Source: Neonectria sp. B-13 | Taxonomy: Eukaryota > Ascomycota > Sordariomycetes > Hypocreales > Nectriaceae | Direction: 5' to 3' | NCBI GenBank assembly: GCA_002682825.1 | Contig: NOKP01000001.1 | Location: 4,653,296-4,717,295 of the forward strand | DNA: 64,000 nt | The notes under the pieces: model-generated | Told to the model about the DNA's origin: nothing | Seen by the model: the letters and a program-made list of their open reading frames with translations, nothing else | Databases searched by the model: none | Made by a program: the position numbers and the translations under genes | Part shown: piece by piece, positions 29,396 to 39,889 of the stretch | How the letters are laid out: every line of letters begins with the position of its first letter | Position numbering within the stretch: position 1 is the first letter of the stretch

Positions 29396-29904
29396 TCCGG
29401 CCATCGCGGTTCACGACCAGAAAAATAAGATTTGAAGAAGAATAAGACCACTTGATATTCCACAGCGTGTTGACCTAATTACTTTTGGGGGGGGTAAAGA
29501 CTTTAAAAAGGATGGGATAAGACGGTTTAAAGCCCATAGGGCGAGCTTTTTTGCATTTCAGGCGCATGGTAGGTAGGGCTCTACAGATACAAACACACAC
29601 ATACGAGTACGTGAGAGAACAACCACTTCCCCCCGTGCTTGGAAAGAAAGGCATCTCCTGTACGATTGATCTCATGACGAAAGATGGAACACATAAGACG
29701 AAATGAAATTGTCTGTTTCTTCTTATATAGGCTGCGACCCTTTTGTTGGCGGAATAGATCCGTGCCACCGCCACATGGAAGCACCTCCAACTCCAAAACG
29801 ATTCCATGATATCAGGCCATGTCGTACACTTAAACAGGGTATTAATATAAGCACAACTCCAGGAAATGCTCGAAAAAAAACACTATCGACCCTCATCAAC
29901 CTTC
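29396..29904. other. Convergent 3' flanks of RPB4 and the membrane protein gene
   Basis: No gene is seen. The spacer is AT-richer than its neighbours and contains an 8-A run near 29874 and GGGGGGGG near 29488, consistent with untranslated sequence. Confidence 0.5.
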
Positions 29905-31035
29905 CTAACGCTCAGGCCCCAGACTGCGGTACTGGTTCCAATGGTTGACGTACGTCTGCTGGCGGCGGTCTGCTGTCGAAGCGTTGAGGTTGGCACGGGG
30001 GTCAACGGGACCGCTTGGCTCGACGCCATACCTCCGAGTGACCCTGTCTGGCGAGTGTGGTGCCGATGCGGAGCACATGTGGGAAGCGACTGGACTCTCA
30101 GCTGGCAGCTCAACTGGAGCGGTGCTGGTCCCTTCCATCTCAAAGGTACCGCTCGGAGGTCGGTGAGGATCTTCTGGCTTGTCTGCTCGTCCTGAAAGAA
30201 TGTTAGCCGTATGGGATACGATATTGGAAAGGGGTGGTGGGTGTTGACCTCCAAACGGGGCAAATGGATCGCCGCTTCCCTGGGTGCCCGTGGTGTGAGG
30301 CGATACAGCTTGGAAGAAGTTCTTCTCCCCAGAGGTGCTTTCTCTAATGTCTCCAACGCTCGTCTGAGATTGCGGTCGTCTCTGCTTCCGACGCCGGAGG
30401 AACACAGCCGTAAGGATGGCGATGATGGCTAGAGCGACGACACCGCCGATGGCTGCTCCCGCAATCGCCCCTGTGGAGAACGAGCTGCCACTGCCATCTC
30501 CAGAAGAACTGTCAACGGAAGCTGTCTCAACAGGGAAGACACTGGTGGCCCCAGATGAGGGCACGCTGGTCGATCTCAGCGCGGATGACGATAGAGTGGT
30601 GAGCGTGGGAGTGCGTGACGGGGCCTTGTCCGTGACAATCAGGGTGTGCTTGGTAACGGTAACGCGGTCGTTGTTGGGAATTGTGTGGGTAGTGCCCGAG
30701 TCCGTCATGGTCTTCGATGGCCAAAGTGTCTCCTCTGTGGGCTCCGAGGCCTTCTCCGTCTTCGTCTTGGTGGTCTTGGCTTCGTCGTCGTCGTCGATGG
30801 CGGTGGGCAAGAAATCAGAGGCCCTGGACTTGATGGAGCTCGAGCTGGTGGGTGCTGAGGTCGTCGTCGTCCCGTCTTCTGACCCGGGTATAAAGAGGCT
30901 AGCTTCCTCGCAAACTCCAAGGGCGCATGGGTTCATGGCACAGCATCCTCTAAACTTTCCAGAATTGCATGCGTAAAACGACTCGCCCTCATCGCAGCTC
31001 ACGTGGTTGCCGCGTGGAAGAACGTCGATGTGCAT
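29905..31035 (-). CDS. Single-pass plasma-membrane protein with Cys-motif ectodomain and cytoplasmic tail
   Basis: The frame is 376 codons, no intron. The N-terminus carries a compact Cys-rich motif: SCDEGESFYACNSGKFRGCC followed by AMNPCALGVC, a pattern (C-x8-C-x6-CC-x4-C-x4-C) seen in many fungal surface proteins with one membrane span. A Ser/Thr-rich stalk leads to one strong membrane segment preceded by GSSFSTGAIAGA (core AIGGVVALAIIAILTAVFL) and stopped by RRRKQRR. The tail of about 160 residues is Pro/Ser-rich. There is no clear signal peptide before the Cys motif, so an upstream 5' exon could be missing. The layout recalls wall sensors and Mid2-like or WSC-like proteins, but no known domain is present. 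Function unknown. Confidence 0.75.
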   Translation of the reverse strand: MHIDVLPRGNHVSCDEGESFYACNSGKFRGCCAMNPCALGVCEEASLFIPGSEDGTTTTSAPTSSSSIKSRASDFLPTAIDDDDEAKTTKTKTEKASEPTEETLWPSKTMTDSGTTHTIPNNDRVTVTKHTLIVTDKAPSRTPTLTTLSSSALRSTSVPSSGATSVFPVETASVDSSSGDGSGSSFSTGAIAGAAIGGVVALAIIAILTAVFLRRRKQRRPQSQTSVGDIRESTSGEKNFFQAVSPHTTGTQGSGDPFAPFGGQHPPPLSNIVSHTANILSGRADKPEDPHRPPSGTFEMEGTSTAPVELPAESPVASHMCSASAPHSPDRVTRRYGVEPSGPVDPRANLNASTADRRQQTYVNHWNQYRSLGPER

Positions 31036-31690
31036 GATTGCGACTGATGAAAAGGAGAAGAGTTGGAGGTGGAAGAAAAGGGGAAGAAAAGCGAAGGAAG
31101 CTCATCAAAAACTGAGGTGATTGTGTGATGCTGGAGGTGATGGCGACGGTGGAAGTGGGTGATGAGAAACGCAAGTGCGAGGAGGTGAAGAAGCGAGGAG
31201 GAAGAAGGAGACGGGGTCTTTGTGCTGCCCGAGCACCCAGGAATCCAGCCCAAGAACTCAAGAGGAAGAGGAAGAGGAAGAACAGGGGGGGAAACTCTGA
31301 AAGGCAATTCAAAAGCTTCTCCCTTGTGGGCAACCAACAAGGTATTTCCAGGAGGGCTGGGAACTCTTGTGAGTGTAGTGTGAGAGGGAGGTATCGTGTG
31401 CTGTGTCGGGTGGCCAACCCTCACTGCCGCGACCTAAGTAGAGACGGTGACGATGCTGGCGGACGTACAGAGTAACGGGTTTCCCGTCGTATGGAAGGTG
31501 AGAACACGGAAGGAAAGAAGGAGGGAAGAAACAAACAAACACAAGCGGTGGCGCCTTGGGGGCTTTCGGGGGAGAGTGGTGATGCGGCGACGGAGTGGAA
31601 AGGCGACGCAGAAGTGAGGAAAAGGAGAGAAAAAGGGGAGGAAAGTGACGACACTGCACGACAGGGCCACAAACAGGTGCGGCCAGTGCA
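31036..31690 (-). promoter_or_regulatory. Purine/pyrimidine-asymmetric upstream region of the membrane protein gene
   Basis: Read on the minus strand this stretch is strongly CT-rich for some 600 bases (TTCCTCTTCCTCTTCCTC and similar). On the plus strand it is GA-rich. Long CT blocks just upstream of the ATG are typical of strong fungal promoters and 5' leaders. Open frames here are by-products of the biased composition. Confidence 0.5.
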
Positions 31691-31710
31691 GTGTGTAATG
31701 AATGTGCGGT

Positions 31711-31740
31711 GCAGTTGTAGTTGCAGTTGTAGTTGCAGTG
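31711..31740. repeat. Short tandem repeat (GCAGTTGTAGTT)2
   Basis: Two exact copies of a 12-nt unit are followed by a partial third (GCAGTGTGCAGTG). It is a minor simple repeat in the upstream spacer. Confidence 0.8.
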
Positions 31741-32788
31741 TGCAGTGCATCACGAGTGCGTCGCAGTTGCCAGAAGCGGCCAGTTGCCAACTGCTCGCAC
31801 CAGCCAGGTCCTTATTTCTAGGTAAGTAGGTAGGTGGGTATCCTTTTACGAATAGCCCACTGCCCAAGGCACTTACTTGCTAAAAGTCCATTCTTAGGTA
31901 GTGATTCGGCCTTTCTACGCTGAATACGAATTACTGTTGTATACGAGGTGGCTTCCTCTTCCTCTGTGCCCCTTGCATCGAAGGCAAACTGTCGAGATAA
32001 GCTCTACATCACTAACTGAGCTACTTACTTACTTACTTAGGTCATCGCGCCAAGGCAGATACACAAATAGAGCACCATGCTGTCAAAGCTCTTTCCCTCC
32101 CTCTTCTCTTTTCTGTGTCAGTCCTTCGCACTACTACTATCAACAAAGAACTTTCCACGGTTTCATCTCCCGAGGAGGACCGATTACACTTGGCCGCTTG
32201 CCCCAGATCGATCTGCGGTCTCGTTTGAGGTTACGGGAACTGGCAGGTGGCGCAGGGGACGAGGCAAACTGGAAACGGCTTCGTGCGACGCAGTGCTTGG
32301 CCTGACAGCAGTTGTTCTTTGTTGTGCAGCATGGACGTTGCGGACCAAGTAAGCCAGACTACCTCACAGTATTATGCTACATGATATCCGGGTTTAGGGT
32401 GGTGAGCCGCTATAGCACTGCCGTTTGAGAGGAAAGTGAATATCTCATCCAGTTTGGGCTTGGTAGGCAGCTCAATACCTACAAGTTTAGCAATCAACAC
32501 TTGGGTACTACCGTCACACCTCCCGACGGGCAAACAATCACCAGAGCAAGCCTCGACGAATCTTGGTGGCCCGTTCACTTACACTGTGAAATCACGTTGG
32601 GGACCCCTTTTCGCAGGTTCCACCTGTGTATCCAGAAAGCACCCATCATCACTTCAAGTCAACAGCCGAAATCAGAGGTAACATCATCATTGTTCCTTTT
32701 AGACACCATGAACCCAAACGCCTAATACATTACGGGAGCATCAAAATGGCACTGATCTATGCGAATCCCGTCCCTCTAACCCCCTTGC
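31741..32788. other. Intergenic: distal upstream DNA and PUF6 3' flank
   Basis: No gene is recognised. It includes an ACTT tetranucleotide run at 32022-32038 and AGGTAAGTAGGTAGGTGGGT near 31820. The frames at 31901-32352 have no domain and no splice support. Confidence 0.45.
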
Positions 32789-34914
32789 TCATAGCTTCTC
32801 CAAAAGCAGCTTACTTCCCATGTTGCCCACGGGCTTGTCGCCCTTCTTCTTGCCCTTCTTCACCGTCTTGGGCGCCGCCTCCTGAGCTTCCCGCGACGCC
32901 TTCTGCTCTACCGTCTCCTCGGTAGCCGCCTTCTCCAGAGTCTTCTTGTTCTTCTTGAGCGTCTTCTTGAGCGCGGCAACCTCGCCGAAGTCGCCAGCCT
33001 CAAGAAGGCCAAGGACCACAAAGGAGCTGGGGCCCGTGGCCCAGTCGAGGATGTACTCCTGGATGATGGGGTACAGGATGTTGGCAAACTCCAGAGGCGG
33101 GTCGACGGGGACGACCTTGCCTGTTGACTTGTCAAACTTTCCACCCTGGATCAACGACTTGAGCATGCGGCCACCAAAGGGCGTGCGTGAGATGTGGGCT
33201 CGGGGCGCCAATTCATCCTCGGCCGGCTTCTGGCTTGGGTCTCCGCTCGCCGACTGGGCAATCGCCTCAAGCGCCTTCGACTTGTCGCCAATGCCGGAGA
33301 GGAGCACGTCGGTAAGGAATTGGCAGCCAAATGCCGTTGCCGTCAAATCGGATGACATGGTCTCAATGGCAGGGATGAGCTGCGGCGACAGTGCAGTAAT
33401 CAACTCGCCACGTCGGGCATCCTCGTCCTTCTTACTCGTCTCCTTGCGGATCTCGCGCACCTCCTCGAGGAGTTCGACGTCCCACGAATGGCTGGGAGGG
33501 AAAAGTGACTTGGATAGTCCCTCGAACAGGTAGAGAATAGTCGTCCTGGCAAAGGGGTTGTTGGCCGCTGCCACGACGTTTTGAGCAAGGCTCTCCTCAT
33601 CCTCTCCAAGCAGCTCCGGGAAGACGGTCTTGGCGGTGAGCTTGGTGTCGTCAATCACATCGTAAGCCGTCAGGATGACAACGTGAGCATTTGCGTCTCC
33701 GGACATGAGAAGGAAGGTATCCTTGTAGGTCTTGAGGAGCTGCTTTCGGTCCTTGGACGAACCGTGGGCCAGCATTAAACAGACCAGACGGGCACCGGAA
33801 CGGGTGAATGCCATGTTCTTGAGCAAATCGCCACCCTCATCTCCCTTGACCATCTCGAGAAACTCGGTGAAGTCCTCGGTTCCAGGCTCGGTGTTGGTGA
33901 AGTACTGCAGCATGGCGTCGTGAAGCATGGTGAAGCCCGTCATCTTCTTGTTGACCAAGGAGTTGATCATTTCGGCCAGACTCTTCATAATGTTTGATCG
34001 CTTGCTGGGCTCAGCCTCGAGGATGCTCTTCAGGTCCGACGTAGGGTTCACGTCCCTGGTCAACTCTCGTAGAGAAAACTCGGGGCCGTACCACTCTCGC
34101 AGGAGGATGGCCTTCTGCTCCTTGGTCGCGGCGCCACGGTAGATGTCGTCAAGGATCCACGAGGCTTCGGGGTGGTTGATCAGCTTTCGGACCTTGCTGT
34201 AAAACTCGGGGATGATGATGTCGCGGATCTCGTCGTCATTTTGGACCAAAAGCTTGCCAATCAGGAACTTGGCGTATCGGCTCTCGGCAAGTTGGGCATA
34301 TGTGCCCGTCAGCTCTCGGGCAATCTGTTTCCTCTGGTCGGGCGTCGAGTACTTGATGGCGGTCTGCACGGCTCGGACGGCGTCGTGCTTGAGAACGAAC
34401 TCCTTGATGCGCCCAGTGATGATGCCGAAGAGCTCTTCGACCAGGGCCTGCCTCTCCTCCTTGGGCACGTGGGACTTCCTCCGCAACCGCTCCCAGAGCT
34501 TCTTCGCCCGGTGAACCTCATCGGCAAGGGGCTTGGCGTTCTTGCGATCTTGGGCGAGTTGCTTCTGCTTGGCGTGTGATTCGCGAGAAGTTTCGGCTGG
34601 ATTGGGGAGGGGAGTTAGCAAGTGTGAAATGCGACTTTGCGGGTGGGCGTCGCGAGGAACATACATCGTTCAAACGTCTGTGCATTGACTCCGGTGGCCT
34701 TCTTGAAGGACTTCTTGGCCGACTCGTCGTCTAGCTTCGCACCGCCATCCTCAGAGTCCGAGACATCGTCGGAGCCGACTTCAGGGTCTGCCTTGGGCGC
34801 CCGTCGAGTCTTGGTCTCGTCCAGGCGGGGCTTCTTGACCTTGGAGTCGAACTTGCCCTTGGCACCAGGGGCCGACTTTCTCTTGCTACCAACCGATGCG
34901 CTTTTCGTGGCCAT
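32789..34914 (-). CDS. PUF6: Puf6-type pumilio RNA-binding protein (ribosome biogenesis / mRNA localisation)
   Basis: Exons 34914-34665 and 34596-32789 (68-nt intron: GTATGT, branch GCTAAC, CAG) give 685 aa. The N-terminus is basic with an acidic Ser-rich patch (SDDVSDSEDGG) that looks like a nuclear or nucleolar signal. Puf repeats begin at about residue 130: HDAVRAVQTAIKYSTPDQRK, ELTGTYAQLAESRYAKFLIG and NHPEASWILDDIYRGAATKE. The CPL region follows (LSPQLIPAIETMSSD, FGCQFLTDVLLSG and SRTPFGGRMLKSLIQGGKFD). A Lys-rich tail closes the protein. This long form with a CPL domain is the Puf6/PUM3 class, which in yeast acts in 60S assembly and in repressing ASH1 mRNA, rather than the classical eight-repeat Puf. 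Confidence 0.95.
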
Positions 34915-35515
34915 TGTCGCGGCTACTGGAAGAGTTTATAGGTCGGGGGGGTGTTTGTTGGTTGGAGGGTTGCAGATTGGAAGTTTCCACGCCAAATATT
35001 TGACGGGGTCGGCCTCTCGAACTTTTTTTTTGCGATAGGCTCGATTGGCCGCCGCTTTTTGGAGCGAGACAGGATGCAACGACCCCACATTTGCCCGCTG
35101 GGTTATGCCTGGCCTTTCAGAATTATGCTCGGTTATGTACCCGGTTAATGCACCCCCACGGATACATGTATAAAAACGGACGATTATTGTTCACCCGGAG
35201 CCCATGAAGCTCCCCCAATGTCGTCGGCAATAACGCCGGCAAGTCTCCCCGGCGGCTCTGAAGGACCCGGACAACGATGTCCTCGCCAAGGTGATTCATT
35301 TCTCGCTGAGCCAAAGTCGTTCGTTAGCTGATATATAAAATCCACTCACTCACCTTGCTTTGTCCTGTTGTAGTCTCTGTTCCTGCTCTTGCTCTTGCTC
35401 TCGCGACTGTCTGTCCTTGCTCCAGGTTCCCAGATAATTCACCACGTCCTTCGTAGTCGCGCGTCCCATCCGTCCGTCCGTCTGTCCGTCCTCGCCGACT
35501 ACTAGGTACCAGAAC
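34915..35515. promoter_or_regulatory. Divergent promoter region PUF6 / SRPK-like kinase
   Basis: About 600 bp. Candidate TATA elements for the plus strand are TATAAAAA at 35169-35176 and TATATAAAA at 35332-35340, the second 176 bp upstream of the kinase ATG. CT-rich sequence (TGTTCCTGCTCTTGCTC) follows it. An 8-9 T run lies at about 35024 near PUF6. Confidence 0.5.
35332..35340 (+). promoter_or_regulatory. Candidate TATA box of the SRPK-like kinase gene
   Basis: TATATAAAA is followed by a pyrimidine-rich stretch and by the ATG 176 bp downstream, which is a normal spacing allowing a 5' leader of 100 or more bases. Seen in sequence; function inferred. Confidence 0.4.
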
Positions 35516-37248
35516 ATGCTGCGATGTGCGCCATGTCGACCCATTCGTTACTCTGCGCGGACGCTTGGCCGTTCCCATAATCACGAGAACTTCTCCGGCC
35601 GCTTGACAGGCCGGGACCCCGTGCAATTGCTCTCCAGGTCCTTCATTCTGCCCAGACTTGCATACCTCTACAGGCTTGGGTTTCCAAAACTTGAGTCCCT
35701 TCCCCTTGACGTCCCCATCGACGAGGAGAACGTCACTGGATACAGGTGGGAGACATACTATCATCCGAACCCTGGCGAGATCCTGTATGGAAGATACGAA
35801 ATGAAGGTTAAGATCGGCTATGGGTCTTCGTCTACTGTGTGGCTAGCGCTGGACTTGGCTTCGAATGCGTGAGTGCGGCTTCGTTGCTGGGACTTATAAT
35901 CCATGACCCATAGTTTCGACAACTAATCGGAGAGTAGCCAGGGCACTCAGTCAAAGAAGTATGTGGCCATCAAGATCAACGCAAATAACTATGAAGGGGA
36001 TGACGCCTGGCACGAGATGGCCATGTCGCACCACATCGCCACCTCCAAGCCATACAACCCATATCAGAAAGCCCACCGGGCTCTATTAACCGCAACAAGC
36101 CACTTCATCATCCCCACGCGAAGAGGATCTCATCTTTGCATGGTCTTCGACCCCATGAGGGAGCCGCTGTGGATGTTTCAGCGACGACTCAGCGACGGCG
36201 GGAGTGTCACACAAAGTTGCCTCCCTATCCTGAAGCGTCACCTACGGACTATACTAGCTGGCCTAGAGTACCTCCATTCGGAATGCAAAATCATTCACAC
36301 AGGTACGTGCATGTCAAGTTGAGCAGAACATGGCCTAACCTGGCAACATAGACTTGAAGACGGATAACATCTTGATGACTTTTGAAGATGACTCGGTTCT
36401 TGAAAAGTTCGTCCAAGATCAGGGGCAACGTGCAGTGCCACGGAAGATACTTGGAAGCCGGGTAGTTTATCGCTGCCAAAGCAATTTCGGCGATGTCAAG
36501 GATAAATCTATTCTTTTGAAGATGACCCCAAAGCTTGCAGACTTCGGCCTCGCCCAAGACGGAAGTCGGCCTGGTCCGTTCATCAACCCCATACAACCAG
36601 ACCGTTACCACGCTCCAGAGGTCCTCTTGGGCACAGGCTGGTCATACAGCGCCGATATCTGGAACTTTGCAATATTGGTATGAACTGACCACCAGCTACC
36701 TATACTTTTCCGGTTCTTGAGTTACTAATGCTTGCTGCGAAGGTATGGGACCTACTTACAGGAAAAACCCTCTTCTTTGATTCCGAGAAAGTCGGCCAAC
36801 CATACAGCGCCGCCCGTCATCTTGGTGAGATGATTCGCGTTCTCGGCCCAGTTCCGAACGCCCTCTTGAAACAGGAACTGGAGATGCGACATTGGAAGTG
36901 GATGCCCGAAGTGTTGAATTCTGAAGGCAAGCTGTGCGACAACGTCGCCGACTATTACGGCGGGCCCTTCTTCTCAGACGACGGTGAGCTCACTATTTTG
37001 TTTCTTTGACGAACGTCAACTTATTCTTGGCAGGCAAATTTCTCTACAGCGATTTGGTAACCGGTACACGGAAGTGGGAAGACGAAGCCCCGGGATGTAT
37101 TCCGGCGCATGAAAAGGAGGCCTTCTTCCGATTCATGCGGAGAATGTTACGCTGGCAGCCTGAAGAGAGGCCGAAAGCGGGAGAGCTGATGGACGACCCA
37201 TGGCTCAATAACGGTCTAGTTGGAGATACAGGAATAAGAGGTTCTTAA
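35516..37248 (+). CDS. SRPK-like serine/threonine protein kinase (fungal family)
   Basis: Exons 35516-35868, 35938-36302, 36352-36677, 36743-36983 and 37034-37248 (introns 69, 49, 65 and 50 nt) give 499 aa. The pre-kinase motif YHPNPGEILYGRYEMKVKIG leads into a loop GYGSSSTVWLA. The ATP-lysine is in KYVAIKI (about residue 130), the catalytic loop is IIHTDLKTDNIL (about 238-250), the Mg loop is LADFGLA, and the activation segment continues to DRYHAPEVLLGTGW and DIWNFAIL. An SRPK-type spacer separates the lobes. HTD in place of HRD is usual in the fungal SRPK-like group, whose members are often multi-copy and of unknown substrate. The N-terminus has basic and hydroxyl residues (MLRCAPCRPIRYSARTLGRS) that could be a mitochondrial presequence (inference). 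Confidence 0.88.
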
Positions 37249-37929
37249 CATGGCCAGTCACCTTGCGACGCAGCCTCCCTTCTGACCTCACATCAAAAGG
37301 GCTGGATGATTTAGCTCGATTATATCGCTTGTCGACCGTGACTATCTGCTAATATGTGACTAGTCACGACGTTGATCAATGGTGCAGAGCGTGGGATGCT
37401 CCAGATTCAAACTGCTGGCCAACGCTCAAGCATATGAGCTCATCACGATCCACGCCCATCGCTGAATCCTGCGAGTGGCACGACTCCGCTTCAACTTGGT
37501 GATACGAGAACCGTGGTACCGCATCAAGATGCATAATGTCGTAATGAGAGACCACGCTCAGTTCTGGGCATAGACGAATCGGCTCAGATCGTGTACGCGT
37601 CTTCCCCGCAGAATGCGGTGAATAGAGCAGATCAGCTGGCAACCTGGAGATGCACACCGCAGGCTCGTCGTTGGCGATGCCCGGGCTCGATTGCAGGAGA
37701 GAATGCAGTAACAGCGGGCATCCCAGAGACCTGCAGCACGCCACGCTCGCCACCACGCGGGCAGGTCTTCTCATGTGTCTCACGTGAGTGGTCACCATGC
37801 GAAGTTGAAACGCAAGACATGTCTGCCGATTCCGGAGTGAGGCGTTGACGAGAATGTCCTCGCGATGCTCGTTGTCCGAGGACATATCGTTGTTTCGTTC
37901 AGCAACAGGCGAGCGCTCAAGCCACTACC
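37249..37929. other. Intergenic between the kinase and the dual-specificity phosphatase
   Basis: A 169-codon frame at 37376-37885 (-) is open but has no domain, odd Cys/His/Arg composition and no promoter cue. I treat it as chance. The spacer should contain the phosphatase promoter. Confidence 0.4.
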
Positions 37930-38610
37930 ATGCCTTGGATAAACGACGCTTCGATTTCACAGATCGCGCCCCATCTCTTTGTGGGGAACGTAAAAAGCTC
38001 TCTGAAGCGACAGGTGCTTCGCGAGAATAACATCACCGCCGTCGTGTCACTTCTCGACGGTGGCTACGACAAATGGAGCCATCCCGAGTATAGGGCAATC
38101 ATCCCCGCCGAGTGCCATCTCTACGTCCCCTGCCTGGACAGTTCAACGATGGACATCCTCGCTCTCCTCGAGGAGATCTGCGATTTCATCGACGTACAAC
38201 TAAGTAGCAACGCGCTTCCTGGATCCCTGGCTTCGACTCTCTCGGAAGAATGGGATCAGGAGAGCTCTCTCTCGGACTTCGTCGAAACACCGCGCTCGGC
38301 CAACGTGCTGATCCACTGCCAGCTGGGGATGTCTCGCTCGGCCACCGTTGCGATAGCCTACCTGATGCGAAAGCGACACGAGGGGCTCGACTCTGTTTAC
38401 CCGGACGTCAGGCAGCGTCGCAAGGTGAAGCCGAGAGACAACTTCATCGACCAGCTCCGGGTCTGGGAGGCCGTGCAGTACGACGTGTGGGAGGACGCGG
38501 CCAAGACGACCCCCAAAGAGCAGTACATGGGCTACTTGAACAGACGCGCGGCGAGACTGAGAGCGAAAGGTTTGACGGGCAATGAACCCATTGGGATACT
38601 CAACTACTGA
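37930..38610 (+). CDS. Dual-specificity protein phosphatase
   Basis: The frame is 226 codons, no intron. The N-terminal half matches the DSP fold: ISQIAPHLFVGNVKSSLKRQ, NNITAVVSLLDG and HLYVPCLDSS (the Asp is the likely general acid, residue 70). The signature loop is VLIHCQLGMSRSATVAIAYL, with Cys130 as nucleophile and Arg136 as the phosphate-binding arginine (C-x5-R). Between the two lies an extra Ser/Glu/Asp-rich loop at residues about 91-124 that is longer than in VHR-type enzymes. The C-terminus is helical and basic. DSPs remove phosphate from Tyr and Ser/Thr, often on MAP kinases; the substrate here is not known. It stands on the same strand, 680 bp after the SRPK-like kinase. Confidence 0.9.
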   Translation: MPWINDASISQIAPHLFVGNVKSSLKRQVLRENNITAVVSLLDGGYDKWSHPEYRAIIPAECHLYVPCLDSSTMDILALLEEICDFIDVQLSSNALPGSLASTLSEEWDQESSLSDFVETPRSANVLIHCQLGMSRSATVAIAYLMRKRHEGLDSVYPDVRQRRKVKPRDNFIDQLRVWEAVQYDVWEDAAKTTPKEQYMGYLNRRAARLRAKGLTGNEPIGILNY

Positions 38611-39137
38611 GTCCGGCTGAGTCTGACTGAGTCGGGAGGAGCCCTCGGAAAGTGGACGGACATTGTTCGGAGTGAAATGGCTCAATTCCGACGGGTGTGT
38701 TAGTCCACGATGTTCACAAAAGCAGAATGTTTCCGGTTATATCCGCACTTGCATAGGCGAATAAATGAAATATGTTTTGATTATTCAACTCAGTGCTTAA
38801 TGTATGAGTCCTGTGCATGCATAAAACCAACCCCCAAGAAACTCCGGACATGTTAAAGCAGCAGCAGCGCTAAACCGAACAAAGGCGCTCACGGTCTGGG
38901 CGGTCTGCCCATTCTGCCGCGACAACTGAAGTCGTCCAAAAATTTCGTCTTAAAATGCCGGGCGGTCAGAACCACGCTAACCCCATTATGGCGACACCCC
39001 GCTAATGGAGGGACCTCCCCACTTGCACTCACGTCAGGTCTCCAATATGAGCGAGAGAGACTTGGAGCCAGCCAGACCACCAACGACTGGCTGTACTACG
39101 CATACTTCTTGATCCCCAGTGAAGGAAGCTATTCAGA
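38611..39137. other. Intergenic before the RWD protein gene
   Basis: No gene is recognised. A GAGTCCGGCTGAGTCTGACTGAGTC duplication just after the phosphatase stop (38610-38635) is a small imperfect tandem repeat. Confidence 0.45.
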
Positions 39138-39889
39138 ATGGGGCGCGAAGATCAGATCGAAGAGCGCGAGGTGCTCGAGTCGATCTTCCCCGATGAGATC
39201 ACAGGTAAGAGCTCCTTTGCAATTGAGGCAACACGGAATCACCCTTGGCTGACCTAGCAACGTCGGTAGACATATCTGAGGCCGAGTTCATCGTATCGAT
39301 CGCCTTGGACATCCCAGGCGACGAAGAAAGCGAGGAAGAGCCGCCGACGATGCTGCTGAAAGTGCGCTATCCGGAAGACTACCCCGAGAAGGCCCCCCAC
39401 CTCGACATCCTCTCCCCGCCCAATGCGACGCCCTACGAGTACTTCAACGTTGCCGACGACCGCGAGCAGCTTCTCTCCAGCCTCGAAGAGACCGTCCAGG
39501 AGAACCTAGGTATGGCTATGGTGTTCACGCTGGTCTCGATGCTCAAAGAGTCGGCCGAGCAGCTCGTCCAGGACCGCAAGGACGTCGTCACCAGGGCCCA
39601 GGAGGAGGCCCGCGCGGCCGCCGAGGTCGAGGAGAACAAGAAGTTCCACGGCACTGCCGTCACCCCAGAGACCTTCCTCAAGTGGCGCGAGGGCTTCATC
39701 AAGGAGATGGAGGAGCAGCGCCAGCGCGATGAGGACGAGCGTCAGGCCGAGCTGAAGAAGGCCCGCGTCAAGGAGCCCGCCCGGATGTCAGGCCGCCAGC
39801 TCTGGGAGGGAGGACTCGTTGGCAAGGTCGACGAGGAGGACGACGAGGTACCGATCGAGGGCGTGGAGAAACTCAAGGTCGAGGCGTGA
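39138..39889 (+). CDS. GIR2: RWD-domain protein, Gir2/RWDD1 type
   Basis: Exon 1 is 39138-39204 and exon 2 is 39270-39889, with a 65-nt intron, giving 228 aa. Residues 1-110 are the RWD domain: MGREDQIEEREVLESIFPDE, ITDISEAEFIVSIALDIPG, VRYPEDYPEKAPHLDIL and ENLGMAMVFTLVSMLKE. A charged coiled coil follows (VEENKKFHGTAVTPETFLKW and KEMEEQRQRDEDERQAELKK), ending in an acidic piece. YPExYPxxxP is the RWD signature. In yeast, Gir2 binds the GTPase Rbg2 and competes with Gcn2 for Gcn1; human RWDD1 partners DRG2. Two acceptors 12 nt apart (39257 and 39269) both keep the frame. I prefer 39269, which gives EITDISE like relatives. Confidence 0.9.

Noticed and set aside
37376..37885. 169-codon minus-strand open frame between the kinase and the phosphatase
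   Set aside because: No domain, unusual composition, no splice or promoter support.
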